A stretch of DNA of 64,000 nt. It comes from Lachnospiraceae bacterium. GTDB taxonomy: Bacteria > Bacillota > Clostridia > Lachnospirales > Lachnospiraceae. The notes below the pieces were generated by a model. That model saw only the letters and a program-made list of their open reading frames with translations. It ran no database searches and was not told the DNA's origin. Within the stretch, counting starts at the first letter, position 1, and each line of letters starts with the position of its first letter. Location: positions 1 to 64,000 of the forward strand of contig JAGAJL010000026.1 of assembly GCA_017626095.1 (NCBI GenBank), in the 5' to 3' direction. The translations under genes and the position numbers were made by a program. This document shows positions 34,641 to 43,026 of the stretch, piece after piece.

Positions 34641-36080
34641 TTATACCGGATAAGCTCCGTTAGCTGTATCAGCTTTTGTTAAATCTACTTTTTCCTGCTG
34701 AGCTTTACGATATTTGAAGAAATCTGCAGCAACCTGAGGGAATAATGCATAAGATAATACATCTTCTTCCTGCTGAGGTTCAAATCCCTTTTCAATCATT
34801 TCAGCCTTAATTGATTCAAGCTCGGGCTCTGTATGTCCGGTAGCTTCTGCAGAACGTGCTGTAGAACGTTTCTCTCCCGGAATTACTTTGTTGATAACTT
34901 CTTCGTTCATAGGTTTTACGGTCTGACCATAGTTACCACGAAGCAAGTCTTTGAATTCTCCGGTAGCCATCTTGTATCTTTCACCCATTAATACGTTGAA
35001 GATAGCCTGTGTACCAACAATCTGAGATGAAGGTGTAACAAGCGGAGGCTCACCACAGTCTTTACGTACTCTAGGGATTTCTTCCAATACTTCCTGGAAT
35101 TTATCTTCTGCATGCTGTTCTTTTAACTGGCTAACCATGTTAGAAAGCATACCGCCGGGTACCTGATACAGTAATGTCTTGATATTAACACCAAGAACTT
35201 TGGTAGATAATAATCCGTTTGCTAAACATTCTTCTCTGTAAGGTGCAAAGTAATTAGCGATTTCAGCAAGTAAGTTCTGGTCATATCCTGTATCATAAGG
35301 AGTTCCGCGGAATGCTTCAACCATAACTTCTGTTGCAGGCTGTGATGTACCTAATGCTAAAGGTGACATTGCACAGTCGATGACATCAACACCGGCTTCT
35401 ACTGCTTTTAAATAAGTCATGGAAGCAACACCGGATGTATAATGTGTGTGTAACTGAATCGGAAGCTTGGTAGACTCTTTTAATGTCTTAACGAGTTCTT
35501 CTGCTTTGTAAGGAACCAAAAGGCCTGCCATATCTTTGATACAGATAGAATCTGCACCCATTTCTTCGATATCTTTTGCCATTTTTGCCCAATACTCAAG
35601 TGTATAAGCATCACCTAATGTATAAGAAAGGGCGATCTGAGCATGTCCTCTTCCTTCGCGCTGTTTAATCTTGTTTGTTGCATCAACTGCAGCCTGTAAG
35701 TTACGGATATCATTTAAGCAGTCGAAAATACGAATGATATCAATACCGTTTGCAATTGATTTTTCAACGAATGCATATACAACATCATCAGCATAAGGTC
35801 TGTAACCTAAGATGTTCTGACCACGGAATAACATCTGAAGAGGTGTATTTTTACATTTGTCTTTGATTTTTCTCAATCTGTCCCAAGGATCTTCTTTTAA
35901 GAAACGAAGGGAAGCATCAAATGTAGCACCGCCCCAGCACTCTAATGAGTTATATCCGACCTGATCCAGCTTATCCAGAATAGGAAGCATAAAATCGGTA
36001 GGCATTCTGGTTGCGATCAATGACTGATGTGCATCACGTAATATAGTTTCCGTAATTTTTACGGGTTTCTGTTCTGCCAT
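34641..36080 (-). CDS. oadA: Oxaloacetate decarboxylase/pyruvate carboxyltransferase alpha subunit (no biotin domain)
   Basis: This 479-residue protein is a 5S/pyruvate-carboxylase-type carboxyltransferase: ITETILRDAHQSLIATRM near residue 9, LECWGGATFDASLRFL near residue 53, then HTHYTSGVASMTYLKA and DVIDCAMSPLALGTSQPATE holding the metal and carboxyl sites. It stops at NGAYPV without a biotinyl domain, which is instead supplied by the separate carrier gene. The start at 36080 is chosen because the ATG five codons upstream lies inside the GGAGG ribosome site. It is the last gene of the operon, after the multi-hairpin element, and precedes a strong terminator. Confidence 0.93.
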   Translation of the reverse strand: MAEQKPVKITETILRDAHQSLIATRMPTDFMLPILDKLDQVGYNSLECWGGATFDASLRFLKEDPWDRLRKIKDKCKNTPLQMLFRGQNILGYRPYADDVVYAFVEKSIANGIDIIRIFDCLNDIRNLQAAVDATNKIKQREGRGHAQIALSYTLGDAYTLEYWAKMAKDIEEMGADSICIKDMAGLLVPYKAEELVKTLKESTKLPIQLHTHYTSGVASMTYLKAVEAGVDVIDCAMSPLALGTSQPATEVMVEAFRGTPYDTGYDQNLLAEIANYFAPYREECLANGLLSTKVLGVNIKTLLYQVPGGMLSNMVSQLKEQHAEDKFQEVLEEIPRVRKDCGEPPLVTPSSQIVGTQAIFNVLMGERYKMATGEFKDLLRGNYGQTVKPMNEEVINKVIPGEKRSTARSAEATGHTEPELESIKAEMIEKGFEPQQEEDVLSYALFPQVAADFFKYRKAQQEKVDLTKADTANGAYPV

Positions 36081-36123
36081 TATTTTTTCCTCCAATAATA
36101 ATAATTAATATTTTGTATTTATA

Positions 36124-36254
36124 TTTTAAAGATTTGAACTCATAGCCCTGCGGGCTATTTCGTCGCGCTTCGCGCTTTATATGATTTTATCTACAAAACA
36201 GCATGTATGCGAGCATACGCTGTTTTGTATCTCAAATCATGCAAATCTTTAAAA
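36124..36254 (-). promoter_or_regulatory. Multi-hairpin element between oadB and oadA
   Basis: A perfect 13-bp outer stem (TTTTAAAGATTTG at 36124-36136 with CAAATCTTTAAAA at 36242-36254) encloses three hairpins. ATAGCCC-TGC-GGGCTAT is at 36142-36158. A GC-rich hairpin (GCGC/GCGC) lies around 36165-36175. A 60-base hairpin runs 36181-36240 with arms ATGATTT, ACAAAACAGC and GTATGC. The outer stem includes the oadB stop codon. This cloverleaf-like form is not a normal terminator because no T-run follows. Confidence 0.75.
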
Positions 36255-37403
36255 TACCCCGAAGATCGCCATAAAGGTTCCGGCTGCTACCGCTGTACCA
36301 ACAACACCGGCAACGTTCGGTCCCATCGCATGCATCAATAAGAAGTTTGTCGGATCAGCCTCCGCACCTACCTTCTGGGATACACGGGCAGCCATCGGAA
36401 CAGCTGATACACCGGCTGAACCAATCAAAGGATTTACCTGACCTTTTGTTGCCACACACATAATCTTACCAAAGATAACTCCGGCAAACGTACCAAAAGC
36501 AAATGCAATCAAACCTAATGCAACGATTTTTAAAGTATCCCAGTTTAAGAATGCTTCTGCGGAAGTTGTAGCACCTACAGAGGTTCCCAAAAGGATAACG
36601 ACAATGTACATCAATGCATTGGATGCTGTTTCCTGTAACTGTCTTACTACACCGGACTCTTTGAACAGGTTACCAAGCATAAGCATACCAACCAAAGGTG
36701 CTGTTGTAGGAAGAATCATACATACAACGATTGTTACAATGATAGGAAATAAAATCTTCTCTAATTTACTAACGGGACGTAACTGACCCATTTTGATTTT
36801 TCTTTCTTTTTCTGTTGTAAACAGTTTCATAATCGGGGGCTGTATAATCGGCACCAGTGACATATAGGAATATGCCGCCACGGCAATCGGTCCCAATAAC
36901 GCCGTCTGTCCCAGCTTACCAGCTAAGAAGATGGATGTCGGGCCGTCCGCACCACCGATGATAGAAATTGCTGCTGCTGCTTTGTCGTTGAATCCCATTG
37001 CAATCGCTCCAAAATAAGCTGCAAAGATACCGAACTGAGCTGCGGCACCCAATAAGAAACTCTTAGGGTTTGCAATCAAAGGACCAAAGTCAGTCATTGC
37101 ACCTACACCCATGAAAATCAGGGAAGGCAAGATCGACCATTCGTCCAGAACATAGAAATAATACAGTAAACCGCCGGTCTGTCCGTCACCAAAAGGTGTC
37201 ATGATACTCGGATAGATATTTACCAGAAGCATACCGAATGCGATAGGTGTTAAAAGCAATGGTTCAAAGCCTTTAGCAATCGCAAGATAAAGAAATACAC
37301 ATGCAATTAAAATCATGAAATAATTACCGACAGTCAGATTAAAGAATGCTGTCTGATGAAGTAAATTGCTTAATGTATTTGATACATATGATATATCCAT
37401 CAA
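36249..37403 (-). CDS. oadB: Sodium-translocating decarboxylase beta subunit
   Basis: This 384-residue integral membrane protein decarboxylates carboxybiotin and pumps sodium ions. About nine hydrophobic segments are visible. Family signatures are LIFMGVGAMTDFGPLIANP near residue 94, the invariant GGADGPTSIFLAGKL near residue 149, SLVPIIQPPI, and GSAGVSAVPMAARV near residue 325 with ANPTNFLLMHAMGPNVAG-like sequence after it. GGAGG precedes the ATG. It lies between the biotin carrier and the multi-hairpin element. Confidence 0.94.
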   Translation of the reverse strand: MMDISYVSNTLSNLLHQTAFFNLTVGNYFMILIACVFLYLAIAKGFEPLLLTPIAFGMLLVNIYPSIMTPFGDGQTGGLLYYFYVLDEWSILPSLIFMGVGAMTDFGPLIANPKSFLLGAAAQFGIFAAYFGAIAMGFNDKAAAAISIIGGADGPTSIFLAGKLGQTALLGPIAVAAYSYMSLVPIIQPPIMKLFTTEKERKIKMGQLRPVSKLEKILFPIIVTIVVCMILPTTAPLVGMLMLGNLFKESGVVRQLQETASNALMYIVVILLGTSVGATTSAEAFLNWDTLKIVALGLIAFAFGTFAGVIFGKIMCVATKGQVNPLIGSAGVSAVPMAARVSQKVGAEADPTNFLLMHAMGPNVAGVVGTAVAAGTFMAIFGVF

Positions 37404-37446
37404 TTTAACCTCCTGTTTTAGTAAAAAACCAATTAATTCATTTTAA

Positions 37447-37815
37447 TTAGTTTAATGTAGCAAGAACGGTACCTGCATCAACTGCATCACCTACAGAAAC
37501 ATTGATACTTGCTACAGTACCATCTTCAGGAGCAACCTGGGGAATTTCCATCTTCATAGCTTCCAGAATTAATACGGTATCACCTTTTTTCACTGCCTGT
37601 CCTACAGAAGCTTCTACTTTAAATACTTTACCTGCTGCGCCGGCTTCAATCTTAATTCCGCCTGCTGCACCACTTGCTGCAGGTGCTGCGGGAGCTGCCT
37701 TAGGTGCTGCTTTGGGAGCTGCCTTGGGAGCTGCTGCGGGAGCGCCTGTAGAAGCGCCTTCTTCTACTACTACATCATATACGTTGCCATTAACGGTAAT
37801 GGTATAATTTTTCAT
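37447..37815 (-). CDS. Biotin carboxyl carrier subunit
   Basis: The 122-residue carrier has a short N-terminal strand region, a linker very rich in Ala, Pro and Lys (about residues 24-50), and a biotinyl domain at 52-122. The biotinylation motif EAMKMEIPQ is at about residues 85-93; the central Lys carries biotin. It shuttles the carboxyl group between the transferase subunits and the membrane pump. It sits 18 bases after the gamma subunit gene and 43 before oadB. Gene name in these operons varies (mmdC or gcdC), so no symbol is given. Confidence 0.94.
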   Translation of the reverse strand: MKNYTITVNGNVYDVVVEEGASTGAPAAAPKAAPKAAPKAAPAAPAASGAAGGIKIEAGAAGKVFKVEASVGQAVKKGDTVLILEAMKMEIPQVAPEDGTVASINVSVGDAVDAGTVLATLN

Positions 37816-37833
37816 CTTATTTTCCTCCTATAA

Positions 37834-38610
37834 TTAGGCTCTCTGCCATTTGTTTGTGCTTGCTCTTCTGATACTTCTGATTACCACACCATCTGTGCTG
37901 GCAGCGCCTTCACTTGCTGCGATTGCTGCTGCAATTACGGCAACTAATTCTGTATCATCAGAAAGCTCTTCATTTTCGATAATCTGTGCAATTGTATTGT
38001 CTACAGCGGCACTGGTGTTGCTACTGGTTTTCTTAGCTTTTTTATCAGCAATGGATTTTTCGATTTTCGGAATAATTCCAAATGCAGAAATAATCCACAT
38101 GATAAGAATTAATACCGCAAATACGGTACCCATACCCATCAGTGTATTTAATGCTGCTTTTGACATTTTCTCACCAAGTGTATAGTTTGGTGAAATCATC
38201 ATATCCGGAACAATACTGTCCGCATCGCAATATAACTCAACCTGTGCATTACGATTACTGCCGACAATTTCTACGGAAATCGTATAATCTTCATCCGTAC
38301 CGGTAACAACTGTTGAACCGGCAACAACCGATTTATAAAATCCGAATTCATCAGATGCTGATGCAAAAATCTCACATGCAGATTCAAATGCTTTTCCGGC
38401 TTCTGAACCGTATGCAGATGCAAACTGTTGTACATATGCTTCTGTCTGTCCGGAAATCACAACTTCATTGAGAAATGTCAAAGTGCTTTCTGCTGCTGCT
38501 TCTGCATCTTCTACTGTAATAGAAAGTGTTTCTTCTTCCACATTGCCACACGCTGTTAATCCGAATGCACACATTACTGTAAGAGCTAAGGTTAACAAGA
38601 ATTTTTTCAT
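37834..38610 (-). CDS. OadG-type gamma subunit fused to an N-terminal lipoprotein-like domain
   Basis: This 258-residue protein starts with a signal peptide and lipobox (LLTLALTVMCAFGLTACGN). Residues 25-165 form an exported domain (FLNEVVISGQTEAYVQQFAS, YKSVVAGSTVVTG). Residue 165 onward is OadG-like: one helix (TLMGMGTVFAVLILIMWIIS), PKIEKSIADKKAKK and an Ala/Glu-rich tail. Plain OadG proteins are only about 80-120 residues, so the outer domain is an addition. The subunit presumably holds the complex at the membrane. Located between the carboxyltransferase and the carrier. Confidence 0.88.
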   Translation of the reverse strand: MKKFLLTLALTVMCAFGLTACGNVEEETLSITVEDAEAAAESTLTFLNEVVISGQTEAYVQQFASAYGSEAGKAFESACEIFASASDEFGFYKSVVAGSTVVTGTDEDYTISVEIVGSNRNAQVELYCDADSIVPDMMISPNYTLGEKMSKAALNTLMGMGTVFAVLILIMWIISAFGIIPKIEKSIADKKAKKTSSNTSAAVDNTIAQIIENEELSDDTELVAVIAAAIAASEGAASTDGVVIRSIRRASTNKWQRA

Positions 38611-38628
38611 ATCTTATATCATCCTTTC

Positions 38629-40059
38629 TTATACAGTTCCATGTTTTTTCGCCGGACGATCATCTCTTTTTGTAAAAAGCATCTCAAAAGCACCGATTAC
38701 ATATTTTCTTGTATCAACGGCATTGATGATCTGGTCTACATATCCTCTCTTAGCTGCACCGGCTGCGCTAGTCTGAGCTTTTTCGTATTCTTTTGCTTTT
38801 TCGGCAATCACATCTGCACCCTGTCCGTCATAAATGATCTGGGCAGCTGTCTTTGCATCCATGGCACCAATCTGTGCGCCATCCCATGCAATGGTAAGGT
38901 CAGCACCGATTGCTTTTGAATTCATGGCAACATAAGCGCTTCCCATAGCCTGTCCGATAATGACATTTACTTTCGGAACGGTTGCGTTAGCAAATGCATA
39001 AGTAAGCTTTGCAACTGCTTTTGCAATCTTCTTTTCAGAGCACATGGTTGCTTCAAAACCTTTTACATTTGTTAAAGATAATACCGGAATGCTGAATGCA
39101 TCACAGAAATTAATAAAGTCTGCAGCCTTTTCAGCACCGTTTGCTGTTAATACCGCATCAAATTTTTCTGCAACTTTACCTTCTTCGTCAACCACTTCAC
39201 AGCGATTTGCCACAGCACCAACGGTAACACCGTTTAATTTGATAAATCCGGTTACCATTTCTTTTGCATATGCAGCTTTTGTTTCAAAGAACATATTGTC
39301 ATCAGCGATGATAGATAATGCAACAGATGTATCACCTACACAGTTTGCAAGCTCAGCAGATGCACGATTTAAATCATCGGTGCAATCTACATAAGATGCA
39401 TCATCTTCATTGTTGCCGGGTAATAAAGAAACTAAGGTACGAATCTGTGAAAGTACTTCTGCTTCTTCTGCAACAACATCAACAATACCTGCTTCTGCGC
39501 TCTGGAAATCTGCAGCAGCTGTATCGTTTTTCTCTGCATAGTTGCCATCTAATGCATTAGGAGAATTTACAAACAATTTTGCTTTCTTTGCTTCCATGAA
39601 AGTAAAATCAGTTAATGTAGGGAATAATGCAAGTCCACCGCCACAGGTACCAAAGATAGCCGTAATCTGGGGAATTACACCGGAAGCCAATGTCTGTTTC
39701 ATGTAGATTTCACCAAATGCATTTAATGCATCGGTAGCTTCCTGTAATCTAAGTCCGGCTGAATCGATTAAACCGATGACAGGTGCACCTGTCTTTAAAG
39801 CCAGATCATAGAGGTTGGCAATTTTCTTTGCATGCATCTCGCCTACGGTACCGTTTAATACGGAAGCGTCCTGGCTGTAAACATACACAAGATTGCCATC
39901 GATTACTCCATAGCCGGTAATAACACCGTCCGAAGGAGTTTCTGTTTGTTTCAGATCAAAATCAGTGGCTCTGGCTGTTACCATGGCACCGATTTCAACG
40001 AAACTGTTGTCATCGAGTAAAGCTGCAATTCTTTGACTCGCTTGTGAAGAATTACTCAT
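38629..40059 (-). CDS. Acyl-CoA carboxyltransferase subunit (methylmalonyl-CoA decarboxylase alpha-like)
   Basis: A 476-residue carboxyltransferase of the biotin-dependent acyl-CoA type. Segments include VITGYGVIDGNLVYVYSQD near residue 46, GLIDSAGLRLQEATDALN near residue 94, IFGTCGGGLALFPTLTDF near residue 128, and the second half SIPVLSLTNVKGFEATMCSE and VIIGQAMGSAYVAMNSKA. It should move the carboxyl group of methylmalonyl-CoA or a related thioester to biotin. It is the first gene of the operon and has an extended -10 promoter upstream. GGAGG precedes the ATG. Confidence 0.9.
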   Translation of the reverse strand: MSNSSQASQRIAALLDDNSFVEIGAMVTARATDFDLKQTETPSDGVITGYGVIDGNLVYVYSQDASVLNGTVGEMHAKKIANLYDLALKTGAPVIGLIDSAGLRLQEATDALNAFGEIYMKQTLASGVIPQITAIFGTCGGGLALFPTLTDFTFMEAKKAKLFVNSPNALDGNYAEKNDTAAADFQSAEAGIVDVVAEEAEVLSQIRTLVSLLPGNNEDDASYVDCTDDLNRASAELANCVGDTSVALSIIADDNMFFETKAAYAKEMVTGFIKLNGVTVGAVANRCEVVDEEGKVAEKFDAVLTANGAEKAADFINFCDAFSIPVLSLTNVKGFEATMCSEKKIAKAVAKLTYAFANATVPKVNVIIGQAMGSAYVAMNSKAIGADLTIAWDGAQIGAMDAKTAAQIIYDGQGADVIAEKAKEYEKAQTSAAGAAKRGYVDQIINAVDTRKYVIGAFEMLFTKRDDRPAKKHGTV

Positions 40060-40142
40060 TTTTCAGACCTCCATTTTATATTAATAAAAAAAATAACTAG
40101 ATTTGCGAATGGGCAGAGTAAACCCATTGACGCATCGTTTAG

Positions 40143-40148
40143 AGTATA
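40143..40148 (-). promoter_or_regulatory. Extended -10 box of the decarboxylase operon
   Basis: On the minus strand TGTTATACT contains TATACT (40143-40148) with the TGN extension. No good -35 is present at the right distance. The start of transcription would be near 40136, giving a leader of about 75 bases with a small hairpin around GGGCAG/CCCA. Confidence 0.5.
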
Positions 40149-40198
40149 ACATAGAATTTGTAGCACTTCTAGATATAAATTTTATTTTTTTCAACAAA

Positions 40199-41521
40199 TT
40201 ATTGTGATAAAAACTCTTGTAAAATATAGCATTTCAAGACTTTATCCAAACAATACCGATATGTATATTTCCCAACACTGTTTTTTACCTTGATTGGAAA
40301 TACCTTATAGACTTCATCATTGATATAGATTTTTTCATATCCGACAATCTCGTTTTTTTGAACCGGTGCAGTCAGACAATCCTTCATTTCACACTCTGTT
40401 TTTACCTTATCCCAGTCTGCCAGCAGACAGGAAACATCCTCTTTTTCCATATATAGCTCCGCTTCATCTTCGATTCCGTCCAAAACCGCCAGACTTTCCG
40501 GGATCTCTTCCTGTTCAATTTCACGATACCGGTAATTCTCTATCCCATAATTCATCATAGCTTTTGTATCTACCCATTTATAATTTTTGTGGGGTGGCCA
40601 GCCACTGGCCAAAACAACCGAAACCAGTTTGATGCCGTCTCGCTCGACTGCTCCCACAAAACAGTACCCGGCTTTATTGGTAAATCCGGTCTTAATTCCG
40701 ATTGCACCAGACATCATATCCAAAAACCGATCTTTATTATTCACTGTAAAGCTTCTTTGCGTAGTCAGTTCGCAAAAAGACGCACTTCTTGTAGCAATCA
40801 GTTCATCAAACTCCGTATTTTGAATGGCATAGGCAGCTATCTTTGCCAGTTCATATGCCGTCGTAGAATGTTGTTTTCCGTCTACTTCAGCGTCCAGTCC
40901 GTTTGGGGTAATAAAAAAAGTCTGGCTGCACCCCAAATCCCTTGCCTTCTGATTCATCATCTGTGCAAATCCTTCCACACTCTGTCCGATATGCTCTGCA
41001 ATTGCAACAGCAGAATCATTGTGCGACTCCAACATGAGGGATTTCATTAAATCTTTTAAATAATACTGTTCTCCTTCCCGCATGCCAAGATGAACCTTGG
41101 GCATGGATGCTGCTTTTTTGGATACGGTTACCACATCATCCGGATTTCCGTTTTCTAATGCTATGATTGCTGTCATAATTTTGGTTGTAGACGCCATGGG
41201 CATAATCTGATCTGCGTTTTTTTCATATAAAATACGATTGTTGGTTGCATCCAATAAAACTGCGGAAAGTGCATAGAGTTTTACTTCCGGTTGTTCTGCT
41301 TTACTCTCTGCCTGCTCCGGTTCACTCTCTGTCTGCTCTAGTTCTATCTCTGCCTGCTCGATATTACTCTCTGTCTGCTCCAATTCATACTCTGTCTGCT
41401 CAACATTCGTTAATTTCATCTTATTTTCCACCACATAATCGTTTGCCCAGACAGATGTTGGGACATAGAGAAAAAAAATAAGATTTAAAAAAAGAAAAAA
41501 GCTCAAAAAAAGAAATTTCAT
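40199..41521 (-). CDS. D-alanyl-D-alanine carboxypeptidase (DacF-like) with repeat spacer
   Basis: A secreted 440-residue penicillin-binding protein that trims pentapeptides of peptidoglycan. The signal peptide MKFLFLSFFLFLNLIFF begins at 41521, where AGGAAAAG precedes the ATG; the longer upstream start is less likely. Residues 33-80 form a Glu/Gln-rich tandem repeat. Active-site motifs are complete: STTK (MASTTKIMTAII), SHN (ESHNDSAVAIAEH) and KTG (IGIKTGFTNKAGY). It follows scpB by 89 bases. A second such enzyme lies at 43978-45132. Confidence 0.92.
   Translation of the reverse strand: MKFLFLSFFLFLNLIFFLYVPTSVWANDYVVENKMKLTNVEQTEYELEQTESNIEQAEIELEQTESEPEQAESKAEQPEVKLYALSAVLLDATNNRILYEKNADQIMPMASTTKIMTAIIALENGNPDDVVTVSKKAASMPKVHLGMREGEQYYLKDLMKSLMLESHNDSAVAIAEHIGQSVEGFAQMMNQKARDLGCSQTFFITPNGLDAEVDGKQHSTTAYELAKIAAYAIQNTEFDELIATRSASFCELTTQRSFTVNNKDRFLDMMSGAIGIKTGFTNKAGYCFVGAVERDGIKLVSVVLASGWPPHKNYKWVDTKAMMNYGIENYRYREIEQEEIPESLAVLDGIEDEAELYMEKEDVSCLLADWDKVKTECEMKDCLTAPVQKNEIVGYEKIYINDEVYKVFPIKVKNSVGKYTYRYCLDKVLKCYILQEFLSQ
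41291..41403 (-). repeat. In-frame tandem repeat in the dac gene
   Basis: Units such as CTCTGTCTGCTC or CTCTGCCTGCTC recur about every 15-30 bases. On the coding strand they give repeats of the form EQTES, EQAE and EQAES near residues 35-70 of the carboxypeptidase. It forms a charged spacer between the signal peptide and the catalytic domain. Unit number could vary by slippage. Confidence 0.7.
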
Positions 41522-41610
41522 CTTTTCCTGACCTTTTTGTCTTTTCTGTCTTTGTTTGAAATCCATCATCCGAATCACTCCGTTTTTGTAAAGTATATTC
41601 AGATGGTTTC

Positions 41611-42183
41611 CTAAATATCCAATTTTAACTGAACTTCCTTTTCCGCCTGCTCACGAAACTCCTCCATACGATCGGTATTCATGCGCGGAAGATCTTCGAT
41701 GCTGGTAACACCAAAAGAACGTAAGAATTGTTCGGTTGTGCCAAACAAAATCGGTTTTCCCGGTGCATCCATTCTGCCGACTTCCGTAATCAGATCAAAT
41801 TCAATCAGCCGGTTAATCGCATGGTCACAGCTGACACCTCGTATTTTTTCGATTTCAATACGGGTTACCGGCTGCTTATAAGCCACGATAGACAAGGTTT
41901 CCAACAACGAATCCGTTAAAGTATATTTACGTGGAGTTGCGGCGATTTTAATCAGCCAATCATACATTTCAGGTTTGGAACACATCTGATAGGCACCATC
42001 CAGTTCCATGATGGTAATTCCCTTCGTTTCATCCCGATCGTATGCTTCTTTCATTTCTTTTAAAAGTGTTTTTACGACTTTGGGCTTAACATCCAAAACC
42101 TGCGCCAGTCTTTCTGCTTCCACGGATTCTCCCATGGTAAACAATACCGACTCCAAAATCGCTTTTTGTTTTTCTTTTTCCAA
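41611..42183 (-). CDS. scpB: Segregation and condensation protein B
   Basis: ScpB is the winged-helix partner of ScpA in the SMC condensin complex. The 190-residue protein shows KQKAILESVLFTMGESVEAERLA, KYTLTDSLLETLSIVAYKQPVTRIEIE near residue 95 and GRMDAPGKPILFGTTEQFL. The start is inferred to be TTG at 42183, one base after the scpA stop, with GGAGG nine bases upstream; a longer reading would run back into scpA and adds an atypical N-terminus. Co-transcribed with scpA. Confidence 0.9.
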   Translation of the reverse strand: MEKEKQKAILESVLFTMGESVEAERLAQVLDVKPKVVKTLLKEMKEAYDRDETKGITIMELDGAYQMCSKPEMYDWLIKIAATPRKYTLTDSLLETLSIVAYKQPVTRIEIEKIRGVSCDHAINRLIEFDLITEVGRMDAPGKPILFGTTEQFLRSFGVTSIEDLPRMNTDRMEEFREQAEKEVQLKLDI

Positions 42184-42184
42184 A

Positions 42185-42934
42185 TTATGCTGCCTCCTTT
42201 GAGGTAATATAGATATCCTCAAAAGCATCTTCCTGCTCAATCATAATTTCACCGATTTTCATTAATTCCAAAATAACCAGAAATGTCACAATCACTTCCA
42301 TTTTGGAATTCTGTTTTTCCAGTAAATTGCGAAAACTGCAATGCTTCTGTAACCTAATCAAATCCTGCACATAAATCATTTTGGCATCCATATCCACTTC
42401 ATCCTTTTCAATCTTACCGAATTTAGAACGGATAGGGTCAATCTTATCTTCGCGTTTTTTCATGACACTCTCAAAAATTGAGCGAAGTCCCGCAAGATTC
42501 TGTCCGCCGATTAATTCGTCATAATCAAGCGGTGGAACATATTCGGCTACTTCTTTGGGTAGTGCACGCTCCTTAAACCATACTTTCTGTGCATCCTGAT
42601 ACTTGTCCTTTAATTCAAAAGACATATATTTGTACATCTTGTACTCCAACAATTTCTGTACAAGCTCTGCTCTGGGATCTTCTTCATTTCCTTCTTCATC
42701 AACCTCTTTGGGAAGGAGCATTCTGCACTTGATATCGATTAATGTTGCAGCCATGACCAGAAATTCACTCATGATATTCATATCTTCATGATGCAGATTT
42801 CTGACATATTCCAGATATTGATCCGTAATCTCAACGATAGGAATGTCATAGATATCAACTTTATTTTTTTCAATCAGATGAAGCAAAAGATCCAGAGGAC
42901 CTTCAAACACCTGCAATTTCACAGCCAGACTCAT
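42185..42934 (-). CDS. scpA: Segregation and condensation protein A
   Basis: ScpA, the kleisin of the SMC-ScpAB complex, bridges SMC heads during chromosome segregation. The 249 residues begin VKLQVFEGPLDLLLHLIEKN, an exact family signature, followed by DIYDIPIVEITDQYLEYV and FLVMAATLIDIKCRMLLP. The C-terminal winged helix (SKMEVIVTFLVILELMKIGEI) is present. AGAGGTA lies before the ATG. The gene is followed immediately by scpB. Confidence 0.95.
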   Translation of the reverse strand: MSLAVKLQVFEGPLDLLLHLIEKNKVDIYDIPIVEITDQYLEYVRNLHHEDMNIMSEFLVMAATLIDIKCRMLLPKEVDEEGNEEDPRAELVQKLLEYKMYKYMSFELKDKYQDAQKVWFKERALPKEVAEYVPPLDYDELIGGQNLAGLRSIFESVMKKREDKIDPIRSKFGKIEKDEVDMDAKMIYVQDLIRLQKHCSFRNLLEKQNSKMEVIVTFLVILELMKIGEIMIEQEDAFEDIYITSKEAA

Positions 42935-43026
42935 AGCATTACCTCTTTTCGCATATGTGCCAGATTATAATACTACATATTGTGTTTAATTGCAAGCATC
43001 AAACTAGATATAGATAGTTATGTAAA

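Noticed and set aside
41611-42240. scpB with the upstream ATG at 42240
   Set aside because: That reading runs 56 bases into scpA and adds an atypical N-terminus; the TTG at 42183 with GGAGG upstream gives the usual length.
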